Of a stretch of DNA of 64,000 nucleotides, positions 28,371-38,046 are shown one piece after another. Made by a program: the position numbers and the translations under genes. This stretch comes from Shinella yambaruensis (lineage in GTDB: Bacteria; Pseudomonadota; Alphaproteobacteria; Rhizobiales; Rhizobiaceae), in assembly GCF_022899355.1 (NCBI RefSeq), contig NZ_JALJCK010000001.1, forward strand, positions 596,346-660,345, read 5' to 3'. Position 1 is the stretch's first letter, and each line of letters begins with the position of its first letter. The notes under the pieces were generated by a model. That model saw nothing but the letters and a program-made list of their open reading frames with translations, was not told the DNA's origin and made no database searches.

Positions 28371-29906
28371 ATGACGATCATGCTCCATCCGGGCTCCGTG
28401 CCCCTCAAGACCCTTGAAACCATCTACTGGACCGGCGAGGCCGCCAAGCTCGACGCCTCCTTCGACGCCGGAATTGAGAAGGCCGCCGCGCGCATCGCAC
28501 AAATCGCCGGCGGCGACGAGCCGGTCTACGGCATCAATACCGGCTTCGGCAAACTCGCTTCCATCAAGATCGCGCCGGCCGACGTCGCGACCCTCCAGCG
28601 CAACCTGATCCTGTCGCATTGCTGCGGCGTCGGCAAACCGCTTGCCGAGAACATCGTGCGCCTCATCATGGCGCTGAAGCTAATCTCGCTCGGGCGCGGC
28701 GCGTCCGGCGTGCGCATCGAGGTCGTGCGCCTCATCGAGGCGATGCAGGCAAAGGGCGTCATCCCGGTCATCCCGGAACAGGGCTCCGTCGGCGCCTCCG
28801 GCGACCTCGCCCCCCTCGCCCACATGACGGCGGTGATGATCGGCGAAGGCGAGGCCTTTCATGCCGGCGAGCGCCTTTCCGGCGGCAAGGCGCTGGAAAA
28901 GGCGGGCCTGAAGCCCGTCGTCCTCGCCGCCAAGGAGGGGCTTGCCCTCATCAACGGCACGCAGGTCTCGACCGCCCTGGCGCTCGCCGGCCTCTTCCGC
29001 GCCCATCGCGCCGCCCAGGCCGCCCTCGTCACCGGGGCGCTTTCCACCGACGCGGCCATGGGTTCCTCCGCGCCGTTCCATCCGGATATCCACACGCTGC
29101 GCGGCCACAAGGGCCAGATCGACGCCGCTTCCGCGCTGCGCGCGCTGCTTGCCGGCTCCGTCATCCGCGAAAGCCACATCACCGGCGACGAGCGCGTGCA
29201 GGATCCCTATTGCATCCGCTGCCAGCCGCAGGTCGACGGCGCCTGCCTCGATCTGCTGCGTGCCGCCGCCCGGACGCTCGAAATCGAAGCCAATGCCGTC
29301 ACCGACAACCCGCTGGTCCTCTCCGACGACAGCGTCGTCTCGGGCGGCAACTTCCATGCCGAGCCCGTCGCCTTCGCCGCCGACCAGATCGCCATCGCGG
29401 CCTGCGAGATCGGCGCCATCGCCCAGCGCCGCATCGCGCTCCTGGTCGATCCCGCCCTCTCCTTCGGCCTGCCGGCCTTCCTCGCCAAGAAGCCGGGCCT
29501 CAATTCCGGCCTGATGATCGCGGAGGTCACCTCGGCCGCGCTGATGAGCGAGAACAAGCAGATGGCGCATCCGGCCTCGGTCGATTCGACGCCGACCTCC
29601 GCCAACCAGGAAGACCACGTCTCCATGGCCTGCCACGGCGCCCGTCGCCTCCTGCGCATGACGGAGAACCTCTCCGCCATCATCGGCATCGAGGCGCTGA
29701 CGGCCGCTCAAGGCATCGAGTTCCGCGCCCCGCTCGTCACCAGCCCGGAGCTGCAGAAGGTCGTCGCCGCGCTGCGCACGGTCGTCGCGACGCTGGAAGA
29801 GGACCGCTACATGGCGCATGACCTTGCCGCCGCCAGCACCTTCGTCTCCTCCGGCGCGCTCGCCGCCTCCGTCACCAAGGGCATCCTGCCGGTTCTGGAG
29901 GCTTGA
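28371..29906 (+). CDS. hutH: Histidine ammonia-lyase
   Basis: Deaminates L-histidine to urocanate, the first step. The 511-residue product carries the Ala-Ser-Gly triad at residues 142-144 ([14 protein letters not shown]) that cyclises to the MIO electrophile. It also has [10 protein letters not shown] near 53 with the catalytic Tyr, [11 protein letters not shown] near 283, and the [10 protein letters not shown](V) region near 400. It lies 42 bases after hutI and is separated from hutG by a repeat-filled gap. Confidence 0.97.
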   Translation: MTIMLHPGSVPLKTLETIYWTGEAAKLDASFDAGIEKAAARIAQIAGGDEPVYGINTGFGKLASIKIAPADVATLQRNLILSHCCGVGKPLAENIVRLIMALKLISLGRGASGVRIEVVRLIEAMQAKGVIPVIPEQGSVGASGDLAPLAHMTAVMIGEGEAFHAGERLSGGKALEKAGLKPVVLAAKEGLALINGTQVSTALALAGLFRAHRAAQAALVTGALSTDAAMGSSAPFHPDIHTLRGHKGQIDAASALRALLAGSVIRESHITGDERVQDPYCIRCQPQVDGACLDLLRAAARTLEIEANAVTDNPLVLSDDSVVSGGNFHAEPVAFAADQIAIAACEIGAIAQRRIALLVDPALSFGLPAFLAKKPGLNSGLMIAEVTSAALMSENKQMAHPASVDSTPTSANQEDHVSMACHGARRLLRMTENLSAIIGIEALTAAQGIEFRAPLVTSPELQKVVAALRTVVATLEEDRYMAHDLAAASTFVSSGALAASVTKGILPVLEA

Positions 29907-29933
29907 GGATGAGTATTTTCGCGAACATACCTC

Positions 29934-30207
29934 CCTCTGCCCGGCCGGGCATTTCCCCCTCAAGGACAGGGCAATCGCCCATGGAGTTCGACGTTGCCGT
30001 TCTCCCCTTCTCCCCCGCGGGGAGAAGGTGGCCCGAAGGGTCGGATGAGGGGGTGGCTCTGACGGGTCGTCCGCGCCTTCGCCACCCCCCTCATCCGCCT
30101 GCCGGCACCTTCTCCCCGCGGGGGAGAAGGGGATGGGGCAACGGTTTCCCGCCATATGCGATAACCGTGCTCCTCGTGGGCGAGATGCCCGGCCGGGCAA
30201 AGGGGGG
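29934..30207. repeat. Composite palindromic repeat filling the hutH-hutG gap
   Basis: The 325-base gap (29907-30231) has no gene and is almost wholly an inverted repeat. The inner arms at 30002-30056 and 30081-30135 each hold the palindrome CTTCTCCCCGCGGGGAGAAG-type core and a GGATGAGGGGG/CCCCCTCATCC tail. The outer arms contain TGCCCGGCCGGGCA (29939-29952 and 30185-30198). The same type of element recurs at 59885-60042. Such repeats are common between genes in Rhizobiales; here it lies inside an operon and could attenuate or stabilise the mRNA. Confidence 0.75.
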
Positions 30208-30231
30208 TGAGCGCCACCCGGAGGCCGTCCA

Positions 30232-31035
30232 ATGAGCGCCCTCTTCGAAACGCACCAGGGCACCTCGCCCGTCATTCTCGCCTTTCCGCATACCGGCACG
30301 GATGTCCCGGCCGATATTTGGGAGCGCCTGAACGACAACGGCCGCATCCTCGCGGATACGGACTGGCACATCGAGCGTCTCTATGCCGGCCTGCTGCCGG
30401 AGGCGACGACGGTGCGTGCCACGTTCCACCGCTATGTCATCGACGCCAACCGCGATCCGGCCGGCGTCAGCCTCTATCCCGGCCAGAACACGACCGGCCT
30501 CGTTCCCGAAACGGATTTCGACGGCAAGCCGATCTGGAAGGACGGCGCGGCGCCGACCGAGGCGGACATCGCCTACCGGCTCGCCCATTTCCACGCGCCC
30601 TACCACGCGGCCCTTGCCGCCGAGATCGAGCGCGTCAAGGCGATCCACGGCGTGGCGATCCTCTACGACTGCCACTCGATCCGCTCGCTGATCCCCTTCC
30701 TCTTCGAAGGCCGGCTGCCGGATTTCAATGTGGGCACCGACATGGGCCGCACCTGCGCCAAGGAGATCGAAACGGCGATGTTCGAGATCTGCGCCCGGGC
30801 CGAGGGCTATACAAGCATCCTCAACGGCCGCTTCAAGGGCGGCTGGACGACGCGCCACTACGGCAGGCCGGAAACCGGCGTGCACGCCATCCAGATGGAG
30901 CTGGCGCAGGTCAGCCACCTTGCCACGGAAGCCCCGCCCTTCGCCCTCGACGAGGCGAAGGCCGCAAGACTGCGCATTCCCCTCAAAGATATCCTGAACC
31001 GTATCGAGGCCCTCGCCTCCACCCTCACACGCTGA
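30232..31035 (+). CDS. hutG: N-formylglutamate deformylase
   Basis: Hydrolyses N-formyl-L-glutamate to glutamate and formate, the last step of the hutF branch. The 267-residue product belongs to the FGase family: [10 protein letters not shown] near residue 18, [11 protein letters not shown] near 43, [10 protein letters not shown] near 68, and [17 protein letters not shown] near 142, where the Asp and His are metal ligands. It has a GAGG ribosome site and is followed by hutU after 16 bases. Confidence 0.95.
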   Translation: MSALFETHQGTSPVILAFPHTGTDVPADIWERLNDNGRILADTDWHIERLYAGLLPEATTVRATFHRYVIDANRDPAGVSLYPGQNTTGLVPETDFDGKPIWKDGAAPTEADIAYRLAHFHAPYHAALAAEIERVKAIHGVAILYDCHSIRSLIPFLFEGRLPDFNVGTDMGRTCAKEIETAMFEICARAEGYTSILNGRFKGGWTTRHYGRPETGVHAIQMELAQVSHLATEAPPFALDEAKAARLRIPLKDILNRIEALASTLTR

Positions 31036-31051
31036 TCCGGGAGAACCAGCC

Positions 31052-32728
31052 ATGACCGACAATCCCCGCCACAACATCCGCGAAATCCGCGCCGCCACCG
31101 GCACAGAGCGCACCGCCAAGAGCTGGCTGACCGAAGCGCCGCTGCGCATGCTGATGAACAACCTCGACCCGGACGTCGCGGAAAACCCGCACGAGCTCGT
31201 CGTTTACGGCGGCATCGGCCGTGCCGCCCGCACCTGGGCCGATTTCGACAGGATCGTCGCCTCGCTGCGCGACCTCGAGGACAACGAGACGCTGATCGTG
31301 CAGTCCGGCAAGCCGGTCGGCATCTTCCGCACGCACAAGGATGCACCGCGCGTCCTCATCGCCAATTCCAACCTCGTGCCGCACTGGGCCACCTGGGACC
31401 ATTTCAACGAGCTGGATAAGAAGGGCCTTGCCATGTACGGCCAGATGACGGCCGGCTCGTGGATCTATATCGGCTCGCAGGGCATCGTGCAGGGCACCTA
31501 CGAGACCTTCGTCGAGGCCGGTCGCCAGCACTATGGCGGCAACCTCAAGGGCAAGTGGGTGCTGACCGGCGGTCTCGGTGGCATGGGCGGCGCCCAGCCG
31601 CTCGCCGCCGTCATGGCCGGCGCCTCGTGCCTCGCCGTCGAATGCAACCCCGATTCGATCGAGTTCCGCTTGCGCACCCGCTATATCGACGAGAAGGCCG
31701 AAACGCTCGACGAGGCCATGGCGATGATCGACCGCTGGACGAAGGCCGGCGAGGCCAAGTCCGTCGGCCTGCTCGGCAATGCCGCGGAAATCCTTCCCGA
31801 GATGATCCGCCGCGGCATCCGCCCCGACATGGTCACCGACCAGACCTCCGCCCATGACCCGATCAACGGCTACCTGCCGAAGGGCTGGACCATGGCCGAG
31901 TGGAAGGCCAAGCGCGAAAGCGACCCGAAGGCCGTCGAAAAGGCCGCCCGCGCCTCGATGCGCGAGCATGTCGAAGCGATGATCGCCTTCCAAGACATGG
32001 GCATCCCGACCTTCGACTACGGCAACAACATCCGCCAGGTCGCCAAGGACGAAGGCCTCGAAAACGCCTTCGCCTTCCCGGGCTTCGTGCCGGCCTATAT
32101 CCGCCCGCTGTTCTGCAAGGGCATCGGCCCGTTCCGCTGGGCGGCGCTGTCCGGCGATCCGGAGGACATCTACAAGACCGACGCCAAGGTGAAGGAACTG
32201 CTGCCCGACAACAAGCACCTGCACAACTGGCTGGACATGGCGAAGGAGCGCATCTCCTTCCAGGGCCTGCCGGCGCGCATCTGCTGGGTCGGCCTCGGCG
32301 ACCGCCACCGCCTCGGCCTCGCCTTCAACGAGATGGTCAAGAACGGCGAGCTGAAGGCACCGATCGTCATCGGCCGCGACCATCTGGATTCCGGCTCCGT
32401 CGCCTCGCCGAACCGCGAGACGGAAGCGATGAAGGACGGTTCGGACGCGGTGTCCGACTGGCCGCTGCTCAATGCCCTGCTCAACACCGCCTCGGGCGCG
32501 ACCTGGGTCTCGCTCCATCACGGCGGCGGCGTCGGCATGGGCTTCTCGCAGCATTCGGGCGTTGTCATCTGCTGCGACGGCACGGATGAGGCCGCCGAGC
32601 GCGTCGGCCGCGTGCTGTGGAACGACCCGGCGACCGGCGTAATGCGCCACGCCGACGCCGGCTACGACATCGCGCTCGACTGCGCCCGCGAAAAGGGCCT
32701 GCGCCTGCCGGGCATCCTCGGCAACTGA
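31052..32728 (+). CDS. hutU: Urocanate hydratase
   Basis: Hydrates urocanate to 4-imidazolone-5-propionate, second step. The 558-residue product has the NAD-binding [13 protein letters not shown] near residue 176, [19 protein letters not shown] (in part) near 205, the active-site Cys in the [10 protein letters not shown] region near 353, and C-terminal [15 protein letters not shown] near 490, all family signatures. Its stop codon abuts the repeat that carries the start of hutD. Confidence 0.97.
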   Translation: MTDNPRHNIREIRAATGTERTAKSWLTEAPLRMLMNNLDPDVAENPHELVVYGGIGRAARTWADFDRIVASLRDLEDNETLIVQSGKPVGIFRTHKDAPRVLIANSNLVPHWATWDHFNELDKKGLAMYGQMTAGSWIYIGSQGIVQGTYETFVEAGRQHYGGNLKGKWVLTGGLGGMGGAQPLAAVMAGASCLAVECNPDSIEFRLRTRYIDEKAETLDEAMAMIDRWTKAGEAKSVGLLGNAAEILPEMIRRGIRPDMVTDQTSAHDPINGYLPKGWTMAEWKAKRESDPKAVEKAARASMREHVEAMIAFQDMGIPTFDYGNNIRQVAKDEGLENAFAFPGFVPAYIRPLFCKGIGPFRWAALSGDPEDIYKTDAKVKELLPDNKHLHNWLDMAKERISFQGLPARICWVGLGDRHRLGLAFNEMVKNGELKAPIVIGRDHLDSGSVASPNRETEAMKDGSDAVSDWPLLNALLNTASGATWVSLHHGGGVGMGFSQHSGVVICCDGTDEAAERVGRVLWNDPATGVMRHADAGYDIALDCAREKGLRLPGILGN

Positions 32729-32775
32729 TGCATATCGCCTGAAAGTGCGCAGCGGTTTTGGGAGAACGATATGCA
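32729..32775. repeat. Short rhizobial repeat forming the hutU-hutD junction
   Basis: A 47-base element bounded by inverted TGCATATCG and CGATATGCA, with the rhizobial core AAAGTGCGCAGCGGTTTTG. It starts on the base after the hutU stop. Its right part supplies both the ribosome site GGGAG and the ATG of hutD. It is related to the longer element at 20568-20669. Confidence 0.75.
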
Positions 32776-33358
32776 CAACAAACCGAGACTTTTGCGCAAC
32801 AGCGACCATCGCCGCATGCCGTGGAAGAACGGCGGCGGCGAGACGGTCGAAGTGATCGTCCATCCGGAAGGCGCGAGCCTTTCGGATTTCGGCTGGCGCG
32901 TCAGCATGGCGCGCGTGGCGGGCGACGGGCCCTTCTCGGTCTTCCCCGGCATCGACCGCACGCTGGCGGTCCTTGCCGGAGACGGCATGGCGCTCTCGAT
33001 CGAGGGACTTGGCGAGAGACTGCTGACGCCCGCCTCCGCGCCGCTGGCCTTCCCCGCCGATGCGCCGACCACGGCGCGCCTCACGGGAGGGCCGATCACC
33101 GACCTCAACGTGATGACCCGACGCGGTGCCTTCCGGCACAGGCTGACGCATCACGTCGCGCGTGACGCACTGGCGCTGCCGGAAGCAATGGGAGAACGTC
33201 TGCTGCTGGCGCTGGAACCGCTCGGCGTCTCCACGCCGGAAGGCCTCGTCGGGCTCCAGCCGCTCGATGCGCTCGTGCTCGACGGCGGATCGGCGGCGGA
33301 GATCGTGCCGGCCGGCAAACAGGCGGCCTTCTATCTGGTGGAAATCACCCAGGACTGA
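32771..33358 (+). CDS. hutD: HutD family protein
   Basis: Cupin-like protein of 195 residues with the HutD signature at its N-terminus (RMPWKNGGGETVEV near residue 18, FGWRVSMARVAGDGPFSVFPG near 38, in part, and MTRRGAFRH near 118). In Pseudomonas HutD moderates hut expression, probably by binding urocanate (known); the reaction, if any, is not settled. It ends the hutIHGUD arm. Its first codons are encoded by the repeat element described separately. Confidence 0.92.
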   Translation: MHNKPRLLRNSDHRRMPWKNGGGETVEVIVHPEGASLSDFGWRVSMARVAGDGPFSVFPGIDRTLAVLAGDGMALSIEGLGERLLTPASAPLAFPADAPTTARLTGGPITDLNVMTRRGAFRHRLTHHVARDALALPEAMGERLLLALEPLGVSTPEGLVGLQPLDALVLDGGSAAEIVPAGKQAAFYLVEITQD

Positions 33359-33452
33359 CCGTTTGCGGGGAAGCGATTTCCTTGTCCGTCCCGGAGCGGA
33401 GTGCTACCTCCCGACACATTCATTCATTGGGCATTTGTCGGGAGAGATTTTC

Positions 33453-34439
33453 ATGAGACATCGCAAATTCGGCCGCACGGGTTTCACCACCACGGATATC
33501 GGCTTCGGCGCCTGGCAGATCGGCGGCGCCTGGGGTGATGTCAGCGAGGCGGACGGCCGCGCCGCCCTCAACGCCGCGCTCGACGCCGGCATGTCCTTCA
33601 TCGACACCGCCGACGTCTATGGCGACGGCCGCTCGGAAAAGATCATCGCCGACGTCCTGAAGGACCGTGGCGGCCAGCGCCCGATGGTGGCCACCAAGGC
33701 CGGGCGCCGGCTTTCCCCGCATGTCGCCGATGGCTACACCAAGGAAAACCTCGAAGGCTTCATCGACCGCAGCCTGAAGAACCTCGGCGTCGAGCGGCTC
33801 GATCTCGTGCAGCTGCACTGCCCGCCGACGGAGGTCTACTACCGTCCGGAGGTCTTCCATGCGCTGGAAGAGATCAAGGCCGCCGGCAAGATCGCCAATT
33901 ACGGCGTCAGCGTCGAGAAGGTCGAGGAGGCGCTGAAGGCGATCGAATATCCCGGCGTCGTCAGCGTGCAGATCATCTACAACATGTTCCGCCAGCGCCC
34001 GGCGCAGCTCTTCTTCAAGGAAGCCGCCCGCCGCCAGGTCGCCGTCATCGCCCGCGTGCCGCTGGCCAGCGGCCTGCTCTCGGGCAAGATCACGCGCGAC
34101 ACCGCCTTTGCCGCCGACGACCACCGCAACTTCAACCGTCAGGGCGATGCCTTCGATGTCGGCGAGACCTTTGCCGGCGTGCCCTTCGAGACCGGCCTTC
34201 AGGCCGTCGAGGAAATCCGTGCGTTGGTGCCGGCCGGCACCGCCATGGCCGCCTTCGCGCTGCGCTGGATCCTGATGGCTGATGCGGTCAGCGTCGTCAT
34301 TCCGGGCGCGCGCAACGCCGCGCAGGCCGAGGCGAATGCCCGGGCCGCAAGCCTGCCGGCGCTTTCGGACGACGTGATGGAGGCGACGCGCGAGATCTAT
34401 TACCGGCTCGTCGCGCCGCATGTGCACGATCGCTGGTAG
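33453..34439 (+). CDS. Aldo/keto reductase
   Basis: NADPH-dependent oxidoreductase of 328 residues with a TIM-barrel fold. Visible are the catalytic Asp/Tyr motif FIDTADVYGDGRSE near residue 50, the catalytic Lys in VATKAGR near 77, the His in LDLVQLHCPP near 115 and the C-terminal cofactor region SVVIPGARNAAQAEANARA near 285. The YajO/AKR11-like layout fits short-chain aldehydes or sugars; the substrate is unknown. The ribosome site GGGAG precedes ATG 33453; the open frame extends far upstream but only in the shadow of hutD. Confidence 0.92.
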   Translation: MRHRKFGRTGFTTTDIGFGAWQIGGAWGDVSEADGRAALNAALDAGMSFIDTADVYGDGRSEKIIADVLKDRGGQRPMVATKAGRRLSPHVADGYTKENLEGFIDRSLKNLGVERLDLVQLHCPPTEVYYRPEVFHALEEIKAAGKIANYGVSVEKVEEALKAIEYPGVVSVQIIYNMFRQRPAQLFFKEAARRQVAVIARVPLASGLLSGKITRDTAFAADDHRNFNRQGDAFDVGETFAGVPFETGLQAVEEIRALVPAGTAMAAFALRWILMADAVSVVIPGARNAAQAEANARAASLPALSDDVMEATREIYYRLVAPHVHDRW

Positions 34440-34474
34440 GACGCGGCCCTGCGGCTTCGCGCATCAACTGAAAT

Positions 34475-34496
34475 GATAGCCGACATCATGGCTATC
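34475..34496. promoter_or_regulatory. Inverted repeat upstream of the binding-protein gene
   Basis: GATAGCC and GGCTATC are perfect inverted 7-base arms around 8 bases, 67 bases before the ATG of the ABC binding protein. This has the look of an operator; the cognate regulator is not identifiable. Confidence 0.4.
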
Positions 34497-34563
34497 TATT
34501 TCGTTTATGCACGAGGCCGCGCTGCCGTTCCCCATCGGTCACAATCACAACAGGGGAACGACC

Positions 34564-35340
34564 ATGAAGACAATGCTGCTCGCGCTGGCTCTCGCAGGCT
34601 CCACGCTGCTTTCCGGCCCGGCTTTCGCCGAGACGCTGAAGATCGGCACGGAAGGCGCCTACCCGCCCTTCAACTTCCAGGATTCCGCGGGAAAACTCGG
34701 CGGCTTCGACGTGGAGATCGGCCTTGCGCTCTGCGAGAAGATGAAGGTCGAGTGCGACGTGGTCGCGCAGGACTGGGACGGCATCATTCCCGGCCTCGTC
34801 GCCAAGAAATACGACATGATCATCGCCTCGATGTTCATCACCGAGGAGCGCAAGAAGCAGGTCAACTTCACCGACCCCTACTATCTCGCCGCCATGACCC
34901 ATGCCGCGCCGAAGGGCGCCGGCATCACCGATTTCACCAATGAAGGCATGAAGGGCAAGACGATCGGCGCCCAGTCCGGCACCACGCAGGCCGATTTTGC
35001 CGCCGCCGTCTATCCGGATGCGGACATCAAGCTCTACCCGACGCAGGACGAGGTGAACCTCGACATGGCGAATGGCCGCCTCGACCTGCAGGTCGGCGAC
35101 ATGATCCCGCTGCTCGACTGGGTCACCAAGAACGACGACGGCAAGGCCTGCTGCGAACTGATCGGCGAGCCGATCACCGACCCGAAATTCGTCGGCGAAG
35201 GCGTCGGCATCGCAGTGCGCCAGGAAGACAACGACCTGCGCGAGAAGCTGAACGCCGCGCTGAAGGCGATCCGCGAGGACGGCACCTACCAGAAGATCAA
35301 CGACAAGTACTTCTCCATCGACATCTATACGATGAAGTAA
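34564..35340 (+). CDS. Amino-acid ABC transporter periplasmic binding protein (orphan)
   Basis: 258-residue solute-binding protein of family 3 (lysine/arginine/ornithine/histidine type). The first 22 residues are a Sec signal peptide ending in SGPAFA. The mature protein shows IGTEGAYPPFNFQDSAGKLG, FDVEIGLALCEKM, and DGIIPGLVAKKYDMIIASM, the ligand-binding core, and IGAQSGTTQADF in the second lobe. No permease or ATPase gene is adjacent, so it must share a transporter encoded elsewhere. I start at ATG 34564 with AGGGGAA upstream; an earlier in-frame ATG at 34507 lacks a signal peptide. Confidence 0.93.
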   Translation: MKTMLLALALAGSTLLSGPAFAETLKIGTEGAYPPFNFQDSAGKLGGFDVEIGLALCEKMKVECDVVAQDWDGIIPGLVAKKYDMIIASMFITEERKKQVNFTDPYYLAAMTHAAPKGAGITDFTNEGMKGKTIGAQSGTTQADFAAAVYPDADIKLYPTQDEVNLDMANGRLDLQVGDMIPLLDWVTKNDDGKACCELIGEPITDPKFVGEGVGIAVRQEDNDLREKLNAALKAIREDGTYQKINDKYFSIDIYTMK

Positions 35341-35484
35341 TCTCCCTCATCGGTCGTGGGCGGGCTCGACCCGATCATCCACAGCCGCGTGTGTCCTCGG
35401 GTTGAATTCGCGGATGACGCGATTGGTCAGGGCGACGTTGCGATCAGGTCGAGGCGGCTTCGGCCGCCTTTCACCTGTCCGGGC

Positions 35485-35700
35485 TCAGGGATCGAAGCGG
35501 GTGCGGTTTTCACCGCGAACGCCGTCCATGGGTCGCGTGAAGAAGGCTTCGTCGCTGCCCTCGCCGTCAAGGCTGACCAGAAACGGATGTGGGTCCAGCG
35601 CCCGCCGCGGACGAAACTCCATGCGCGCCTCCACGCCGCCCGCCAGGAGCTCGTCGAGATAGGCTCCCGCGAGTCCGCTGGTGCTAAACCTTTGCCACAT
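35485..35700 (-). CDS. Small hypothetical protein, divergent from the LysR gene
   Basis: A 71-residue product, unrecognised, with GLAGAYLDELLAGGVEARME near the N-terminus and HPFLVSLDGEGSDEAFFTRP in the middle. Codon use is like the neighbours (GC-ending), and GAGGGGG lies 9 bases before the ATG, which separates it from the many shadow frames here. It faces away from the lysR-type gene 143 bases off. The surrounding gap 35341-35843 otherwise holds only a partial palindromic repeat near 35355-35383. Confidence 0.5.
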   Translation of the reverse strand: MWQRFSTSGLAGAYLDELLAGGVEARMEFRPRRALDPHPFLVSLDGEGSDEAFFTRPMDGVRGENRTRFDP

Positions 35701-35843
35701 AATGCATTTCCCCCTCTTCCGGGGACCGGAATGCGCCGGGCTCCTTTTTGGTTCCGCGAAAAACGGCGCCTGCCGATCACATTTCAGGGCACGCCAGCCC
35801 GCCGCCTCTTGCCTTTCCCGCCCCCCTGGCCGTAGCTACGTGC

Positions 35844-36800
35844 ATGCCGATCAACCGCCTCGAACGCTTCGCCCACAATCTCGACTGGAACCTGCTGCGC
35901 ACCTTCGTGGTCGTGGTGGAGGAAGGCTCGATCACGCGGGCGGCGAACCGGCTGCTGCTGCAGCAGCCGGCCGTCAGCATGGCGCTGAAGCGGCTGGAGC
36001 AGTCGGTCGGTCACCGGCTGATCGACCGCAGCCCGGGCCGCTTCGAGCTGACGGAGGCCGGCGAGCGGCTGCATGCGCTCTGCCACGACATCTTCACCGC
36101 CATCGTGCGCCTGCCGGAGGCCATGCAGCTTTCCGGCGAGGATATTTCCGGCCACATCACCCTCCATGCCGTCAGCCATGCCATGAATCCGGCCTGGGAT
36201 CGGGCGATCGCCGATTTCTTCCGGCAGCATCCGCGCGTCACCATGGGCGTGACGGTCGAGACGACGACGGATGTCATCCGTTCGGTGGAACGGGGCGTCG
36301 CGACGCTCGGCCTTTCCGACGGCATCATTCCGGAGGGATTGGAAAAGACGCCCTTCTGCTACGAGCGCTACGCGCTCTATTGCGGCCGCGGACACCGGCT
36401 GTTCGGCGTGCGCGATGCCCGGCTGGAGGATTTACGGGGCGAGCCCTATGTCAGCTTCCTCGCCGACGTGCTCGGCGGGCCGCATATGGGCCCGGTGACG
36501 GCCGTGCGCGCCATCGGTTCCTTCGGCCAGCAGGTACGGGCGCTGGCCTTCAACGTGGAAGAGGTGTTGCGGCTGGTGGTGGCCAATGCCGGCATCGGCA
36601 TGCTGCCGGTGCACCTGACCGGCGCGGCGCTGGCGGCCGGCGAGCTCTGGCAGTTGCCGCCCTATGACGACCTGCCGGTGACCGAGACCTTCCGCATCAC
36701 CAATCCCGGCTCCGCGCTCAACCCGGCCGAACGCGCCTTCCTCGCCCATATGGCCGATGTGCCGGCCTGGCGCTGGGGCGAGCCGCATCAATCCGGCTGA
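35844..36800 (+). CDS. LysR-family transcriptional regulator
   Basis: 318-residue DNA-binding regulator. The N-terminal helix-turn-helix (about 10-70) shows LRTFVVVVEEGSITRAANRL and LQQPAVSMALKRLEQ with HRLIDRSPGRFELTEAG, the LysR signature. The C-terminal effector domain spans about 95-300 (GVATLGLSDGIIP, VVANAGIGMLPVHL). It lies 84 bases upstream of a DAO-type oxidase on the same strand, which may be its target. I chose MPINRLERF; a longer frame to 35748 is open but low in family features. No strong ribosome site is seen. Confidence 0.92.
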   Translation: MPINRLERFAHNLDWNLLRTFVVVVEEGSITRAANRLLLQQPAVSMALKRLEQSVGHRLIDRSPGRFELTEAGERLHALCHDIFTAIVRLPEAMQLSGEDISGHITLHAVSHAMNPAWDRAIADFFRQHPRVTMGVTVETTTDVIRSVERGVATLGLSDGIIPEGLEKTPFCYERYALYCGRGHRLFGVRDARLEDLRGEPYVSFLADVLGGPHMGPVTAVRAIGSFGQQVRALAFNVEEVLRLVVANAGIGMLPVHLTGAALAAGELWQLPPYDDLPVTETFRITNPGSALNPAERAFLAHMADVPAWRWGEPHQSG

Positions 36801-36884
36801 TAACCACCTTCATCCCTATAAATTTGAAGAATGCGGCCGGCTTGCTTAGGCAGGAGGGACAAGGGTCTAGAGCGGAGGCGGGTC

Positions 36885-38009
36885 ATGCGGACATTCGACA
36901 TCGTGATCATCGGCGGCGGCATTGCCGGCCTTTCGCTCGCCTATTTCCTGAGCCCGCACCGTTCCGTCGCCGTGCTGGAGCAGGAGGGCGCGCTCGGCTA
37001 TCACAGCACCGGCCGCTCGGCGGCGGAATTCACGCTGCGGGACAATGCGCCGCTGGTGAATGCGCTTGCCCGCGCCAGCCATGCTTTCCTCATGCGGCCG
37101 CCCGAGGGGTTCGCCGCCGTGCCGCTGCTCATCGAGCGGGGCAGCATCATCCTCGGCGCGGCGGAGAAGGCGGCGCTGGTGCGCGAACGCTTCGAAACGG
37201 CCAGAAGCCTCGGCGTGGCGGTGGAATGGCTGGACGAGGCCGCGATGCTCGCCCGCGCGCCGATGCTGGACCCCGCCTATGCGGCCGCCGCCTATTTCGA
37301 CCCCGACTACTGGGACATCGAGGTGGACGCGCTGCTGCAATCCTATGCCCGCCACGCCCGGCGCCATGGTGCCCAGATCGTCGAGGGCCGCCGCTTTGCC
37401 GGCGCCCGCCGCGCCGGCGGCCGATGGCTGATCGAAGCCGGCGAGGAGACGATCGCCGCCGGCATGCTGGTGAATGCGGCCGGCGGCTGGGCCGATGCGG
37501 TCGCCGCGCTTTCCGGCGTCGCGCCCGCCGGCATCGTGCCGCACCGCCGCACGGCCATCACCGTCGACCTGCCCGATGGCATCGACGCGAGCCGCCTGCC
37601 GGAGATCAACGAGATCGAGGATCTGTTCTACTTCAAGCCGGAAGGGGGCCGCCTGCTGGCCTCGCCTGCCGATGCGACGCCCTGCGAGGCGGCGGATGTG
37701 CAGCCGGAGGAGCTCGACATCGCCTATGCCGCCCACTATGTCGAGGAGGCAACGACGCTCACGGTGCGCCGCGTCTTCCGGAGCTGGGCCGGCATGCGCA
37801 GTTTCTCGGCGGACCGCCTGCCCGTCATCGGCCCGGCCGGGGACGAGCCGTCCTTCTTCTGGCTCGCCGGCCAGGGCGGCTACGGCATCCTGACCTCGCC
37901 CGCCCTCGGCAGCCTTTCCGCCGCCCTCCTCACCGGAAGCCCGGTGCCCGAGCCGCTCGCCCGCGAGGGCATAACGGCGGAGACCTTCAGCCCCCGCCGC
38001 TTCTCCTGA
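36885..38009 (+). CDS. FAD-dependent oxidoreductase, D-amino-acid oxidase (DAO) family
   Basis: 374-residue flavoprotein with an N-terminal dinucleotide-binding motif IVIIGGGIAGLSLAYFL (residues 5-21) and STGRSAAEF near 42. It also has LVNAAGGWAD near 190, and a C-terminal GQGGYGILTSPALG motif that closes the FAD site. It oxidises an amine or amino acid, but the substrate is not evident; related proteins act on glycine, sarcosine or D-amino acids. GGAGG lies upstream of ATG 36885. The neighbouring LysR regulator and amino-acid binding protein suggest amino-acid catabolism. Confidence 0.9.
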   Translation: MRTFDIVIIGGGIAGLSLAYFLSPHRSVAVLEQEGALGYHSTGRSAAEFTLRDNAPLVNALARASHAFLMRPPEGFAAVPLLIERGSIILGAAEKAALVRERFETARSLGVAVEWLDEAAMLARAPMLDPAYAAAAYFDPDYWDIEVDALLQSYARHARRHGAQIVEGRRFAGARRAGGRWLIEAGEETIAAGMLVNAAGGWADAVAALSGVAPAGIVPHRRTAITVDLPDGIDASRLPEINEIEDLFYFKPEGGRLLASPADATPCEAADVQPEELDIAYAAHYVEEATTLTVRRVFRSWAGMRSFSADRLPVIGPAGDEPSFFWLAGQGGYGILTSPALGSLSAALLTGSPVPEPLAREGITAETFSPRRFS

Positions 38010-38015
38010 AACGAA

Positions 38016-38046
38016 ACGGGCGCCCCAGGGGCGCCCGTTCTGTTTT
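38016..38046. terminator. Rho-independent terminator shared by convergent genes
   Basis: ACGGGCGCC/GGCGCCCGT stem (38016-38024 and 38030-38038) with a 5-base loop, followed on plus by TCTGTTTT. It sits between the convergent DAO-type oxidase and secDF and overlaps the secDF stop codon. The minus side has the matching A/T-rich flank GTTTCG and is weaker. Confidence 0.8.
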
